64,000 nt of DNA from Micropterus salmoides (GCF_014851395.1 NW_024041373.1:2973429-3037428); one strand, 5' to 3'; positions 11,301 through 26,300 are shown, counted from the first letter of the stretch. Made by a program: numbers and translations. The notes: a model not told the origin generated them from the sequence alone.

Positions 11301-14300
11301 AACTAGTGTTAAAATAGTATGAAATTATAATGAATATAGTACTTAATATATTATTGTTATACTAACAGTATTCTATGTGACGTCATACTCTTTATTTAAT
11401 GTTATAATATTATACCAATACACTCATATATAATGGTTCCTCCTCTAGGTTGTGGATAGAGTCTCTGCAGTGGACCGTTGTAGATTTAGACAGTGCCAGA
11501 ATGCCAGTGTGCCAATATTTGCTCCTTCTAGCCACCTCCTATGTAGAGCAACACACTCCCCTTGTTCTGTTTTACATCTGTTTTACTAGTTATTGTTATA
11601 AATATTGTTTATCATTGGACTCTGTTCAAGTTGAGAAATACACATTTCAAAATGTGAGTATTTTGTGCATTTCCTTGATAATTAAGCAATTAGACTCATA
11701 GTACCATTTGTTCCATTATAATGCAATCACAATTGTAAATCGCAATATGACTTTTTCTCCAAATCGTGCAGCCCTGATGGAAATCAGGGTGATGGATGGG
11801 CTTGTAACATTTGTGATATTAATGCAGTGGACTTCTCCCACCAGTTTGGACAATACTCTGGAATAATTTCCAGCTTCATTACAGATTTACAGGATGACAG
11901 ACCTCTGTTTGTCTTAAATTATGTTACGTTATAGGTTATTTCAGTGTTGTCCAGCTGAGGTTGATGCTCTGGCTTTTATTTTGAAGCTCCAGTGAACTCC
12001 ATGCCAGTAAAATTACAAAATGGGGATCCATACTGTTGAAATAATGTTTAATGTTCATTAATCAACCACTAATGAACTCCTGTTTCTTAGTCTCCATTCT
12101 GATGAATGTCAGGAAAAGGGCTTTGAGGGGTTGTCTGGTGAATGTATTCAACAACAACTTGAATAAACTCCTGCAACAGCTAATTCATCAGTTTGTTTGA
12201 CACCTTGACACCATTTTGCTCATGTTAATTGGAGGAATCTGTGTTCAGTAATGTTGAATGTTTTATATAGCCTCGCATTAATACCTAAATCACAAAGCTG
12301 ACTGTGTTGCTGTCTTTCAGGGTCAGCGTGGTCCTAGAGGACTTGCAGTAAGTTTCTGATCACTGACATCAGTCGTTAAATAATAACCTGCTAAACTTTT
12401 AAGCCAACTGCTTAACCACTCACTTCTCTCATTTACCTGTGTTCTTTTGCTTTCAAGGGGGAACCTGGACCCAAAGGGGAGAAGGTGAGACATTTGCAGT
12501 AGTTTGACAATTTGGTCAGTGAGTAACACATTGTTTAGTTTCCAGCAGTGGTTTAAGAAGTATCCAGATGCTTGACTTAAAGGACTGTTAAAAGGTACTC
12601 AGCAAATTAGCATTGCACTTATACCATACAAACCATAAGGTTAGTTTTAAAATCAGCAAAGGTTGAGAAATCCTGACTTTTAGTCCCTAATATGGGTCAA
12701 ACTCCAAAACACTGGATTCTACATTTTTCATAATACAGCATAATAGTTTCTTTTTACCCCCCTTGCCAGTTTGTCACACAGTCTTTTTGACATACATTTG
12801 TAGTCTCCTAGTCCAAGATAAAATAACCCTAATTACATCACTATGACATCATCAGGATGTTTTCTCAGACTTGGCAAAGCTCTTCAAGCCCAGCACAGAA
12901 CACATTAAACTATGTTCACGGGCTGAACTGCATTCCCCATGACAAATAAACTGGTGTAATTGTGTAAATATATGTGAAAACCTGTACTATTTGGTATTCT
13001 TATTTTCTGTTTGAACTTTTTTCTATTCTCCCCAGGGCATATGTGGAGACTTCACACACCGGGTAAGAAAACATTATTGTGACATTCTTTCTCATTACTG
13101 TTTCACAAAAAGCTACTGCTTGATCATCAGTGTTTATGCTAAAATGCAGAAAGTATTTGAATCTACCTGTTGTATTGCAATATAAATGTTATGGTAAATG
13201 GAATGCATGTAGATGGTGCTTTTCTACCTTAGCGGACAAAGCACTTTACGGTTTCGCCTCTTATTCTGCCATTTACACATACACCAATGGCAGTAGAGCT
13301 GCGATGCTAGGTGCTGGCCAGCCCATAGAGAGCAACTCTGAGTTCAGTATCTCGCTGAAGGACACTTCAACACATGGACAGAAGGAGCCTGGGATCAATC
13401 CGCAAACCCTGGGATTAATGGATAACCTGCTCTACCTTTTGACACAAAGTGAAACTGTATTGTTGTCTATACCACAGCGTATAACATTCTGTGTACTTGT
13501 ACTGTGATATCTCACAGGTCCACATGTCAAGTCATTTTTGTCAACAGAACAGAATAGAACAGAATAGAAAAGTGAAGATGGAAGAGGAGAAACTACTGCA
13601 GAAGCTGGACAGACAAATGGCGGCTAGCATAATGAGTTCTACAATTCTTTGACCCGTTGTCTCTGGGGTTTGGCTAATTGAGAGAAAACAAGGCAATTAC
13701 CAGCAGCCTGCTGGAGCACACAGTTGGATGTGATAAGAGCCTGTGTGTGGGGGTGCCAAGAATAAGAGTCTCCTGTGTAAAGGAGGGGTTTTCAGATTGC
13801 TAAGTTAATTTCCAGCATAATTCTCTCTTTCAGTTTTTTAAACTGCTTCTGCTAAGATGATTCAATTGTTTTGGTGTAATAAACATTTTCTACCTTGTTT
13901 AAAAGCCCCTACGATGTACAATGCATGCTGAAATGGTTTTTGAGTTGTTGTGCATTATGTTGCGATATACATCTCTGGACAGTAAATGCTTCAGGCAGGA
14001 TACATTTCAGAATTGGAAGTTCAGAGGAACAAAGACCCAGAAATGATTCTGGGTTTGATATTTGTAGTCTGCAAGAAAGCAGCAGTCTGTATAGGAGGTC
14101 TATTCCCAGTGTCTGCTCACACCTCAGGCCTTATTCCTTCAGTGAGACCCATGGGTGTTGGGGTGGGGGGTGGGGGGGTTATTGTAGGTGGAGGTAAAAT
14201 GTTCCATGATTCCGAGAGTTTGCCTCTCAGGACAAGGCCAGCAAGATCAGAAGATATTTCTTGTGTGTATTTCAGCAGCAGTTTAACATGAAGGGGTGGT

Positions 14301-17300
14301 GATGGCGCAGTGGGTAAGACACATGCCTTTGATGTGTGGCTGCCTTGCGCTCCAGTCAGGCTGTGATATTGAAGGTTTGTGGGTGCCTCCAAACCCCCCG
14401 ATAGATAACCCTCAGCAGGGGTGTCACCAAGTCATGCTGCAAAGAGAGCCAGTGCCCTAGAGCCAGAAAAGATATATCTTTAAAAAGTAGATGAAAGGAA
14501 TGTCACATAATATGCAGTTAGTATAACATGGAATTGTTACTGAATAAGGGTTCATTGTACATACTACCAAAACATGATGCCAATATTAAAATTAAATCAA
14601 TACATTGAAATAAATATAGATAAAGTTCCAAAACTAAAACTTACTGAGATCCATGGACTCACCAGAGGCCAGCTGAGTCTGGCTCTGAATACTGGACACT
14701 GCACTTGTCAATGTGGACAACATCTGACAATGCATTGTCAAAGTGGTACACTCATCAGCGGAGGTAGCATGGGTGCATGGGGGCGGCCAACCCAGGGCCC
14801 ACACTGGTAGGGGGCCCATTACCTGAACTACGGAGTTAAGCTCAGCTGATTATAGTGGACACGAACAAACAGCAACAGTATATGACAATACACTGTAGTG
14901 GGAGAAACAGCCCCTTCACTCATGGTTTCAATGGTAAACCACCACAAGAATGACAATTACCAACAAACACACTAGATTCTAAGGAGACACGTTTTAATAA
15001 ACATAAATCATAAAGTCACATTTGTATTTCAAACAAATGGCACCCTTATTAGCACATTTTAACTCCCTTCATCCTCATGCATCATGGGAATTCTGAAGGA
15101 GGGGCGTAGGCTGCGTGTGCGCAGCGTTTTTTTTACGGCGTCAGCTTCCACTGGAAGCCTCTTAGTGTTTCAGCAGCGAAGTGTGCAGACTGCCCCACGT
15201 TAATGACTTGTTTTTAATTGTCCTTTTTGTGCTTCTACTACATTCTTCAAAGCTCTCTTTAGGTCGCTTTCATTTCTCGTCTTGACGGGTATATCTAGCA
15301 ACTACTACTAAATGTAACTACCGCAGGGAGAATTTCAGAATAAGAGCGTTTTGCCTGCCGGACTTTGCTGACATGTTTAGATTTAGTTGATTTGGTGATT
15401 ATTGTTTACCTTTTGTGCTTCTACTATGATTAAGTAGGCTACGTAGTAAAATGTTTCTTTTTTGTCTGATTTAACTGTGTTTATTGTTGATGTACGATCG
15501 GAAGTCTGTAACGGTATTTTATTTTGGAAATTGACCGTTTCTCTGCCGTTTCTGTGTCTGACTTCCTGCCCGGTTCATCTTCGCTGTGCTGCTTGACACT
15601 GGGAAGCTTTCTGGACGCACTCAGTCTATGGACGCACTGCAGCGCTTCTGGTGTAAGAAAAAACATTTAGTAGAATGGCTGCTCCGGCAGCAGCGAAGCA
15701 GACAGACTCTGTGGATTTTCAGAGTGAGTCTGGTGTCATGTAAACTTATATTAATATGTCTTTGTAGCAAGTGGGCCCAATGATGAAGCTCCGCCCCCAC
15801 TGTGCTGAAAGTCTAGCTCCGCCCCTGGGTACACTTACTTATTTTGAAACATAGAATGTATAAGCACATTTGAAATTGATCGTATTCACTCTGTAAGAGT
15901 TCAACATCAAAATTTGCCACAATTTGCAGCATCACTACGGCAACACTGGTTCATGTATGCTAAAAGGCTTTGCAATTTAGCATCGCAAAGGTCTTCAGCT
16001 TGCACTGCCCAAATTTGAAGAAAGTTAATTCTCTAGGAAGAGTTTGTTAAAGTACAGAGCTCGTAAATTGCAAATTATTTCATATTTAATTCAAAATGGC
16101 TGGCTTCCTGTTGGGTTTGGGGTAAGAGGCTTACTTTTTAAGGTTAAGTGTGTTTTAGTGACATTGCTCACAACATCCAAAAAATGCTTACACAAAGTGT
16201 GCACAGTGAGTGTACAAGTACACATTTTAATTTAATTAGTACACAAAAGATTTTTTTTCAAATATGAAAATAACAATTAGATATTTAAATTTTATCATAC
16301 AGAGCTTTAACGCAATTGCAAAATAACATTTGTATTAAATTTAATGAAATGATTTCACTTTAATATTGGCAGCCCTTTATTTCTATACATTTAAATCTGT
16401 TTCCAGTTGTGGTGGAACTGGTGAAATGGCGAGGGTCAAAGCAGCACACTTACCTACTTTTATTACATTTATACCCCTACATAAATTTACTTATAATATG
16501 CTGCATATATTTCCATAGTACTAAAAAGTACTTTTGTTATTTTGGGTTTCATTTGCTCTACCTTACTCTACTAAAATAAACTGACTTCAAAAGAAGTACA
16601 TCCCAATATTGACTTAAGCTAGAAATATGTATGTTAAAGAAGTAAATAGTAGTTTTGGGTTTTAGGCTTTGGGAGAAGGTAGTCTTTGTTTTAAAGGTTG
16701 CTGCATTATAACAAATTGTGGAAATAAGTACACTATGTAAAAGGTTGGGAATTTGCATGCAGCTAGTTCTACTTGTTTTACAGTCTGTTGAGAACTACTT
16801 GTACCTCTCCTAAACGTGTTAATGGTCATGCTGGTCATCTCAACAGAAGCGGCGTATTGTACAGCCCTGTGGTGGACAGTTGGCCACAGTAAGTCTGGAT
16901 GTGCATTCTATCTGTACTGCTGTACTCTCTTTGTGGCAAGACTGGGGCCCACCTCTGCTCCACTGCAATCTAAGGGCCTGGCTTTCTGTTAATGGGGACA
17001 TTGATGCATGCAAATCCACAATAGGGGATGCTTGATACTTTACAACCAACAGACTCTGACAATATCTAAAACATTTGAATGATTTCACAGTCTTCACTTT
17101 TGAAATACAGGAGCATCACAGTACACTGACCATCCCCTATGTCCCTCCTGGCCCGTAGTTTGCTGTGCTGGTGCCTCTTTTGTCTTTCCTTTCTTCAACC
17201 TTGTTTTTGTTTTTCTCTCATTTGCCATCCCATTTCCTTGCTTTTAACTCTCATGTTCTGTTTCTCTTTTTCCTCCATATCCCTTCCCTCTTCTTCCCTG

Positions 17301-20300
17301 GTCTTTTCTGGTTCTGCCCCATTTCCTTTCTCTGTCCTCCTGGCGACCTTTGCCCTGTGACCTTTTTGCACTGCTGTGCTTTGTGACTGCCCAGATGTTG
17401 CCCATCACCGTGCGCAACATGCCCTCAATAAGCCCTCTAATCCTAAAACGCCTCAAGGTACAATTCTCTCTGCCCCCTACTCTTCTCTGCCTGCAGTGTG
17501 GATGCCAACTGCCACCATCCATTGCTAAAACCTCCCCAGCCCTCCTCTGCCATCATGCTGTAATTAACCAACCTTTGGCTACTGTTTCTGATTGTTATTA
17601 TGTTTTATTTAAAGCATTTTTTAAATCTTAGATTAAAGAAATGATGGTAGTTAAAATTTTTCATTGTGGAATTAAAACTGTATGTTAGCCAATGAAAAGA
17701 TACATATTCACATACATGCAAAGTAGATTCTACAATTAGTGTTTACTTCACTTAACAATCAACTGATATATCACCAAGATGAATGACAAGTCAAAAAAGT
17801 CTAACTGGACCCTCTCTACCTATTTCGAATTCCACACCTCCAAGTTTGATGTAGTGGCCATGTGCAGATATAGAAGAAATACAGAACAAAAAAAAGTGAA
17901 TATTTAACACAATATTTGTTGCGTATGTGTATGATGTATGTATGTATATAGGTGAACAGTGTGACAAATCTGAAATGGAAAACATTATTTATGCAGAATT
18001 ACCTTTTTGCTAAACTTATTTTGCTAATTCAAAATCCACATTATTGCTATTCAAGATTGATATTGATGGTTCTCTGAAACCCAGGTTTAAATCCAATACA
18101 AATCTTTTAAAATATTTCTTTCAATAATATCTACACAACTACGGCATGTTTAACCTTGGGGTAAGATTGTGGTTATAGGACATAAACTATGAGATAAGAT
18201 AAGATTATACAACTAAAACACTTCATCACATCAGCTGATCACACATCACCATATATCTTGACTAATTCAAAGAGACATGTGAAGATACTACATCACAGTG
18301 TGCTGCCCTGTGGGTCACGTGGCACTCTGGCACAGGTTGGCCTAGTTGGCATGTGCTCTGTCTTATTTATCCCAGGTGTACAGTCTACTCTGTGCCATGA
18401 CACAATACCTTGTTTTGAGAGCACTAGTTGCTGTCATAGATTGAAAACACAAGCTGGACTAACATACTGTACACAGTTCATATTGCCTCTCTGTGATAAA
18501 TCAGAAATCAGCTGATCAGTGTTGACTATCTGATAGAACAGGATTTCCATCATGATATAAATAAAACCATGACTGATTTTTGTTTTCTAGAATCATAAAT
18601 GTGGTCAAACTGTGAAGAACATTTTATTATCAGCTATTGGCAGCTGCAGTCTACCCATAACAGTGTGTGTATAACCCCTGTGAAGAAGCCTAACATATCC
18701 AGAGACATAAATCATATCTGGACAAATTCTGCACTGCAGTGCAGAGAAAGAATGCTAAAATACAGAGCTAATGTGAATGGATATGTTCTACATTATCTCA
18801 GAATAGAAGCTTAGCAGTGCTCGCTGGTCCTGAGCTACTGTACATGTGTGGTCTCCCACAGTAACACAGTAATTGCTGAGTGACTTAAATAAGGCAAGCA
18901 CTTTGTGTTAGGAACTTCTGTAAGTCAGACCCCATCTGCCAATAAATCATGTTACATCATACAATCATGCATCTCAAACTTTTTGCCCTCTAAATTTCCT
19001 TTATTTGATTTTGTTTAGTACTGTGTGTGCTTTCGGTTTGAGATAACCCAGATCTCTGTCTGGCAGTGGGTAGTCATCACAATAATCACACATATATTTC
19101 AAAGGAGCTGCAAGAAGCATCAACATGCAATACATCAATTAATTTCAAATATAAACAATAACAATGTATGCAGTTACAAATCCAGGAACATTAGCCTTCA
19201 TTTTGTGTGGCTTGTCAAAACGTTCAAACTCTATAAACTAACTAAACTAAACTATAACTAAGCGTCGCTTATTTCCCAGTGCCTTGCTCTTCCAACAAGG
19301 GTAGTCACTGAGAAGATTATAACATCATCTTTAAAATATATAAACTGAACTTACTAGCTTTCTCTGGCCCTTTTCAACTCCAGTGGCCTTTGTCAGCTAA
19401 TGGAACTTTCACCAGTGTCATCATGTGACCTAAGTAACCAACTTTGGTGACATAACAGGAAATCATAACCCCTGTCTCTGTTCAAGGATAGACTGGCATC
19501 GGATGTGAATGTCCAGCTGATATGGTCTGTTACTGGTGCTGGTAAGGTTGGCCCTCAGGGGTATGACCAGGGGGCGGGGGGCTCTGGGTACTTTGACCCC
19601 ATTTAAAGAGAAGGGCTCAAAGTCAGAAGATGGCCAGAGAAAGCTTTAGAATAGTTTACCTCAAAATAAATAAGGTCAAGAATGAATCTTCATGCTTAAG
19701 TATTAAACCTGCTTGCCTTGCTCCCCAGATAACCTTCCTCTCTGCAACCCTCTGTGGTATTTATTTGCTGTATAGTGTGAAGTTGTTGTGTTGGCATGGC
19801 TGGTGTAGCGAGGCATGCTCCAGCATGGCAGGTTGTAACTCAAGGTCTCTCAGCAGGGCGAGCCTGGCATGCAGGGACCCCCAGGACCTCCAGGGCCTCC
19901 CGGTCCCCCAGGGACCCCAGGCCTGAATGGAGCCAGTGGCCCACCAGTGAGTCCCAGTCTGAGATCACCCAGAAATTAAAATTCTACTTTTACACCTGTT
20001 AATTAGCCACCTTAAAAATCATTTCAACGTTTGCACGAAACAGCATTCACTGATGTTCAATCAGAATTCAGTTCAATTCAGTTTTATTTATATAGCACCA
20101 AATCACAACAGTTATCTCTGAGCGCTTTTCATAAAAGAGCAGGTCTAGACCGTACTCTGTGATGATATTTACAGAAGCCCAACAGTTCCCACCAAGAGCA
20201 GCACTGGGCGACAGAGGCAAGGAAAAACTTCCTTTTAAGAGGCAGAAACCTCGAGCAGAACCATGGCTCAGGGTGGGCGGCCATCTGTCTACACCGGTTG

Positions 20301-23300
20301 GGGGTGAAGGAGAGAGAGGGAGAGAGAGAGAGGGAGGGGGATGGAAGGAGAAAGAGAGGGGAGGGAGGCAGCCTACACAATATACACACAGAGGTACAGA
20401 CAGTAAAGGTGATGTTGCTATAGACTAAATGAAAAATGGTACAGATATTTATAGTAGTGTTAATGATAACAATCGTAATGTTAATGATTATAATAACAAT
20501 AATAACAATAGAACTAGTAACCATAGTTGTAGCAGAGGGTGTCGAGCAGGAACACGGGGGCAGCAGGTGACTCGCAACCACAGATCCAGACTCCACAGCT
20601 CCAGAGCCAGAAACACCTGCAGGAAGTGATAGGAGGAGAGAGGAGAGGGAAGAGAAAGCACAAGACTACCGGAAAGGGGAGAAATTGTGTTAGTAACATT
20701 CAATAATGGGAGTGCAGTGCTCTGGTGGGGTAGTAAGGTACTATGAGCTCTTTAAGATAAGATGGTGCCTGACCATTAAGAGCTTTGTAGGTGAGAAGAA
20801 GGATTTTAAATTCTATTCTGGATTTTACTGGAAGCCAATGCAGAGAAGCTAAGACAGGAGAAATGTGATCTCTCAGAATCAGCCCATTTGTCTGTCTCAA
20901 TACTTTTTGACTTCCCTACACCGGCAACCACAGTAATACAGTAATACATAAGTACAGTCTTTAAAAGTTTAAGGTGCAAGTTCAAGGCTGATGCAAGTTT
21001 TCTTTACTATCGTGATAGTTTTACTTCATTACTTTAGTGGAAAAACTATTTTGATTTTACGTTCATGCTCTCACTATATTCACCAAAGGCATATTTGCTA
21101 ATTCAAATGAACTGGTATTGTAGATAGTTTTGTAGATTCTGTCTAAATAATATTTGGTCTTTTCATAAAGGGTAAGTCTGGTGAACCAGGCAAACCAGGA
21201 AAAGACCCAAGGGTAAGCTTTGGTACAATGAGTCCACATCCTGTATTTTTCCAGAATCATTTAATTAATTAGTGGAAGTTTGTTGGTGTGACGTTAACCT
21301 TCTTATGATTTCTACATTGTTTCTACAGCTTTTACCAGGACTGAAGGTAAATAAATTTGTCACGGATTATTTAAAAGGAGGAATGTAGATCGTGAAGTCA
21401 GAGAAACGTACACTGTCCTGTAATGGGCCCTCATTATAGAAATCAAGCTGAATCTCACAGGACTGCTTCTCACATATGATAGACTTTAGCGTGAGCAATA
21501 ATAGCTGAGTTGGGTTGCAGCATGACCGGAGAAGCATTTGGCATGACTATGAAGCCCTCAAATCAAGCTTCAGCCGCCTGTTTTTCTGTACATCTGTCAA
21601 AGAAAATACTGAATTTGTTATACTGGCTTCGTATGTTCACACTTTGTTTTTTCTGTCCAGGGTGAGCCAGGTGTGCCAGGACAAAAGGTGTGCTCTCTTC
21701 TACACATTATCCATAAGTAATTTATGGATTTTTAATCGTGAACAGAAAGCAATTACCATCTAATTGCCCCAGTGTTTTTTCAAGTGCCTGCAGGGACTAA
21801 TGCAGAAACAGAAGGAAGTTGTACTTTTTAAAATTGTTTTCAGGAGTAAAATACTTTACAGCCACATGTGCATAGTAAACTGGTATTTTAGAAAGACAGT
21901 AGACATACAAGGGTGGCATGGTGGTGCAGTAGTTAGCACTACACCACCTCCCTCACAGCAAGACTGTCTTGGGTTCGAACCTTGAGTGTGAGTGTGAGTG
22001 TGGGTGTGTATGTGTTGGCCCGGCAAAGGACTGGCAACCAATCTAAAATCAGTATGTGGCATAGAGATGTAGTGGTCATCCATCTTGATCATTGCCTTTA
22101 TTAAGGCAAGGGTGTCAGTATCTGTGACTGAAGTAAAATTAATTAATGATATTGCTGAAGGCCGCAATACATCGGGCAAAAATAACTAATGCAAACTGAG
22201 CCTACACACTGCAACGTTACTATGTTCATAATAAGCTTGCATATGGGTCTCAGTTATTGTGGACCGTTCCAGACGTATGCAGAGAGAAAAGGCTTAATAG
22301 CCATTGTTAACTTATTGTTATTTTTTTGTTGTAAAAATTCAAATATAACACTTCATAGCATATTTCAACAATCCGAAACATAAAATGGTGTTGAAACAGA
22401 ATCAGATTACTGCAAAGCCAAAAGAAAGAAGGAAATTGTGAAAGTCTTATTCAAGAATCATAATGTGCATCTGTATATCAAGGATTTTGCTAAATGTGGT
22501 CAATGGATTTTATCGTTTGAGTTTGAGAACGTGCGTCGCTTTAAATGTTGCTGCCGCAAGGAATTGTGGGACTGCATTATCTCCCTTCCTTTCGTAAAGG
22601 AAGGTCCAATGTACCCTATGCCAAAGGAGATAAGAAAGGAAGCACTGAAGCACCCTTCTTAAGATTTTAGGGAATTCGACCAGCTCTCAGTTAGGAACCT
22701 TCCTAAGCAAAAAAGACTTTTCGACCAAATTTATAATAGTAATAATAATAAATAGAAGAAGACTACTACCGAGGATCACAGTAGGACTTTCAGTGCATTG
22801 GGAGAGGCAAGAAAGCATTAAACTAAGGGTGGGGGAACATGTTGAGTTTGTAACATACATTGATGGGATATGAATGCATACAGATGGAGAGGAAGGAGGA
22901 GGAATCAGTGTTAACATTTGTCTTTCCGTCTCTCCACAGGGTGATCGAGGTGATGTCGGCCCACCAGGTCCTGAAGGGCCAAAGGTATTCCACTTTCTAC
23001 CTGTTGTAACTTTTTCATGTTTAACTGTGAAGAATGTAGAATCTGGACCCTCATTATAAAAAGTTTTTAAATGTGTGATAAAAAAAACAAGTTAATAAGT
23101 TATAAGGGAACAACTTTCTGTAGGATACCATCAAAACAGGGCGTGATGTCATATCTTTGCATCTATCTGTGTTTTAGATCAGTTCGATTAACACCAGACT
23201 TGGGCTAGTAGTTTCCTGTGCCACATGGAGATTGTGCAAAAACTTTGGCACCAACCAGCAACTAGGTGGCGCTGTTGTTGAAAACTCATTAACTACCTAA

Positions 23301-26300
23301 CTAACCTAAAATTGTTTTTGCAGATAGCTTTTAAATTGACTGGGGTGGTATAGAATGGTGCACACACAGCAGACATGTTCTCTAGATGTGAGCTGCTGCT
23401 TGGTTTGAGGTGTGGAAAGATCAATGGAAAGATGGATGATGATGGATGAATAGACAGTGGGGGAAGCTGAGGCTGAGAATCTTTGATGTCTGTTAATAAC
23501 CTCATAGCAGCTGCTGTCACATTTTTGGATTGGACATTTATTATATAGATGACAAAAGGAGAAATTCTGAAATTGTGAAAAGGTGGTGGGACTAAAATAA
23601 AGAAAGGAATATAGTAATATAGCAAAATAATAAAGATTACATTTGTGTTATCAGAATCAGATTTATTTGCCAGGTATGTGGAATTTGACTAAGGATTGTA
23701 CATTGCTCAGGATGTGCTTACCCATACAATAATACAATAACACAATAATAAAATCAAACACAGGCTACAGAATAGAGCACACTATAAACAAAAACAAAAA
23801 CAACATAGACAGATTGACAAATAGTGCAGTGAGCAGAGTGCAAAGGATGCAGGAGTAAATTATTATTATCATTGTCGGCAACCTTGTGCAAGTGTCAAGA
23901 TACAAATATGAAGACATCCAGTGTGCCAGCAGCGTTTGTTAATGTCATTTATTTTTAATTTATGCACTGTTAGTTAAAGTATTAAATGAAGTTTGACCTT
24001 GTTAATAATAATAATAGACATATAATAATTAGGGCTGTCAAGCAATTAAAAAAATGAGTCTAATTAATTACAAGTTTTGTAACCTGTTTGTAGTTTTGTG
24101 ATTAATTAATGGAATTAATCAAAATGAATCACATCGATATTTGCCGTGATAAGCATTTAAAATATTTAAATTCAAATAGATTTTGGTAGATGAGTGCATC
24201 AATGATAATTAACAAACTTATTTAGCTAAATATCTTTATTTCCCATACATTCATAACCTTTTTGTCACTGTTCATATGCAATAACAATGGCACAACGATT
24301 TTTATAAAAAATACTAATAGTGTTTTTGTGGTATTGAAGACCTTCAAGAAACTTTAGGATGACACCTGCCTGCCAGTTTGTGTAATCAAGTCACCACTGC
24401 ACTGAACAAGACCGGTCAAGCCTGGTTAAAACTTAAGTCACAGTAAAATGTTAACTACCAACATGTCATGTGTCTAGTCAGTCAGAAGGCTAAATAGTTA
24501 CAAATGCCTCTTGTACCATTTTTCTTTTAAATTCTTGATTTTTCACCAGCTCTGTTGCACTTGGGAGGGGGCGCTCGTATCCCCCCTCAAAATTGAATGT
24601 TTTAGTTTGGCCCAGTCTGACAGACATACAGACTGCGTTCCGCTGCAGCTGGCCGGCCAGTCGATCACAAAGATTAATCTGCGTTCAAATTTTAAGGTGT
24701 TGTTTTTTCTATTCTATTATTTTGACAACCCTAATAATAATGTCAACATTAATTCATCATGGTGGTTGATCATCTGTTTTTTCACTAGCTGGCAAAGTGG
24801 GTTGCTCCTGTGTGTCGGGATAAGATGGACCAGACAGTGATCAGAGAGTCCCAGGGCTGCTCAGGGGACGGAGCGATAGGCGTTTTTTAATGTAGTATAG
24901 CAGTGGTCCAGTGTGTTAGTGTCCCTGGTGGGACACTTAATATGCTGTCTGTACTTTGGAAGTTCATGGCTGAGGTTTGCTCTATTGAAGTCCCCGAGAC
25001 CAATGAGCAGGGAGTCTGGATGTTTTTTCTCCATATTAGTCATCTGGTCGGCCAGGTGTAGCAACCTCACTAACACAGGCCTGAGGTGGAATGTAAATAG
25101 TGACCAGCACAAACGAGGAAAACTCCCGCGGTGAATAAAAAGGTTTACAGTTTAAAGAGGTTTTATGGTAAATGGTATTGAGCTACTTTTAAGATTGATT
25201 GATATTAATATGATATGAACATTGTGTTTTTATCAATGTTTTTGAGTAGACAGCTGAGGGCATTGAAAGACAAAACAGTGAGCTGAAAGAGGCAAAAAAA
25301 TGCCATAGAGCTCGAGAGCACAGTATTCCCATTTGTATTTGTATGTTATTCCATCATATAGTCATAGAACATTACATATACAATGCCTAGGGAATCTGAA
25401 TGTTATTTTTTAGCTCTTATCCTGCAGCCGTGATCTGACAGGTGTTGACTGTTTCCTCCGAAAGAATAAAGATTTATTTGGGATGTAACTAACCTTTTAA
25501 TCCAATACTACCACGCACGATGCATGAGGAACTCTATGTGACCAAACCACAAAATAATGTATGGAGCACTTAGGTGACAAATGGGTACCTGCACAGTTAG
25601 TGATGATTCTCTGTGTTTTGTCATCACAAGAGTGACACATTTTGCATTACAGTTATTTAATTCAATATTAATATTTACGTTAGTGTAGCTTCAAAGATTC
25701 TACAAAGAAACTGAATACATTTTAAGACTAAGGCTTCAATAATTCATATATTCAGAACTTTTACTCTTGTACTAAACTAGAGCAAAAGCGCTTTGACTGG
25801 GTATCATCACTAAACAGTGTTTCACTACAAAATCACAGTATATATCTACAACCTGACTCTCTGAAAGTGATTTTGCCTGAAGACACTATGTTTTAGTAGT
25901 GTCCCTCTGAAATCTATTCTGAAGCTGGGACTGCTGGAAGAACCTAGGTGCTGTGAGCAGATTATTGCCATATATATATATATATCCACATATCCATTTT
26001 TCCGTCTTGCTTTGTTTCCCAATGAAATCAGTCCAGAATCCTGTTTCTGTTTTCTGCCATGAACTTTAACAGACTACTGAGTTGAAGGTCACTAAGCTCA
26101 CAGGCACTGTTATCTGTCTTTTTACCCCAGAGGCTGCACATCAGGGATTAGATAACTTCATAGATACGATGCAAATACTCCTTCAGAATGCAAATCCATT
26201 GTATGAGGCTTTGAACGAGACCGCTAATTCAAATACTTACAGATGATCTTGTGCTCCATCTAGTGGATTGCTGTGAATTTTATTAGTTGTTACTTTAATA

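Larger units (their letters stand above)
9290..11776. mobile_element. hAT-type DNA transposon, non-autonomous, 2487 bp
   Basis: The ends are TAGGGCTGCACGATT and AATCGTGCAGCCCTG, an imperfect 15-bp inverted repeat with the hAT form YAGGG/CCCTR. The eight bases ATGGAAAT stand on both sides (9282-9289 and 11777-11784), a perfect hAT target duplication. No transposase frame is visible. Inside are a 5'-truncated SINE (9757-10020) and a 58-bp inverted repeat (10543-10710), so this copy is composite. Confidence 0.88.

Noticed and set aside
19630..19926. 98-codon open frame including DPQDLQGLPVPQGPQA
   Set aside because: Out-of-frame reading of the 90-bp COL2 exon and its upstream intron.
20129..20596. 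155-codon minus-strand open frame, longest non-LINE frame in the region
   Set aside because: It is a low-complexity translation of the CT-rich 3' UTR of an L2 LINE (SPSLSLSPSL); the same text occurs at 54993-55334.
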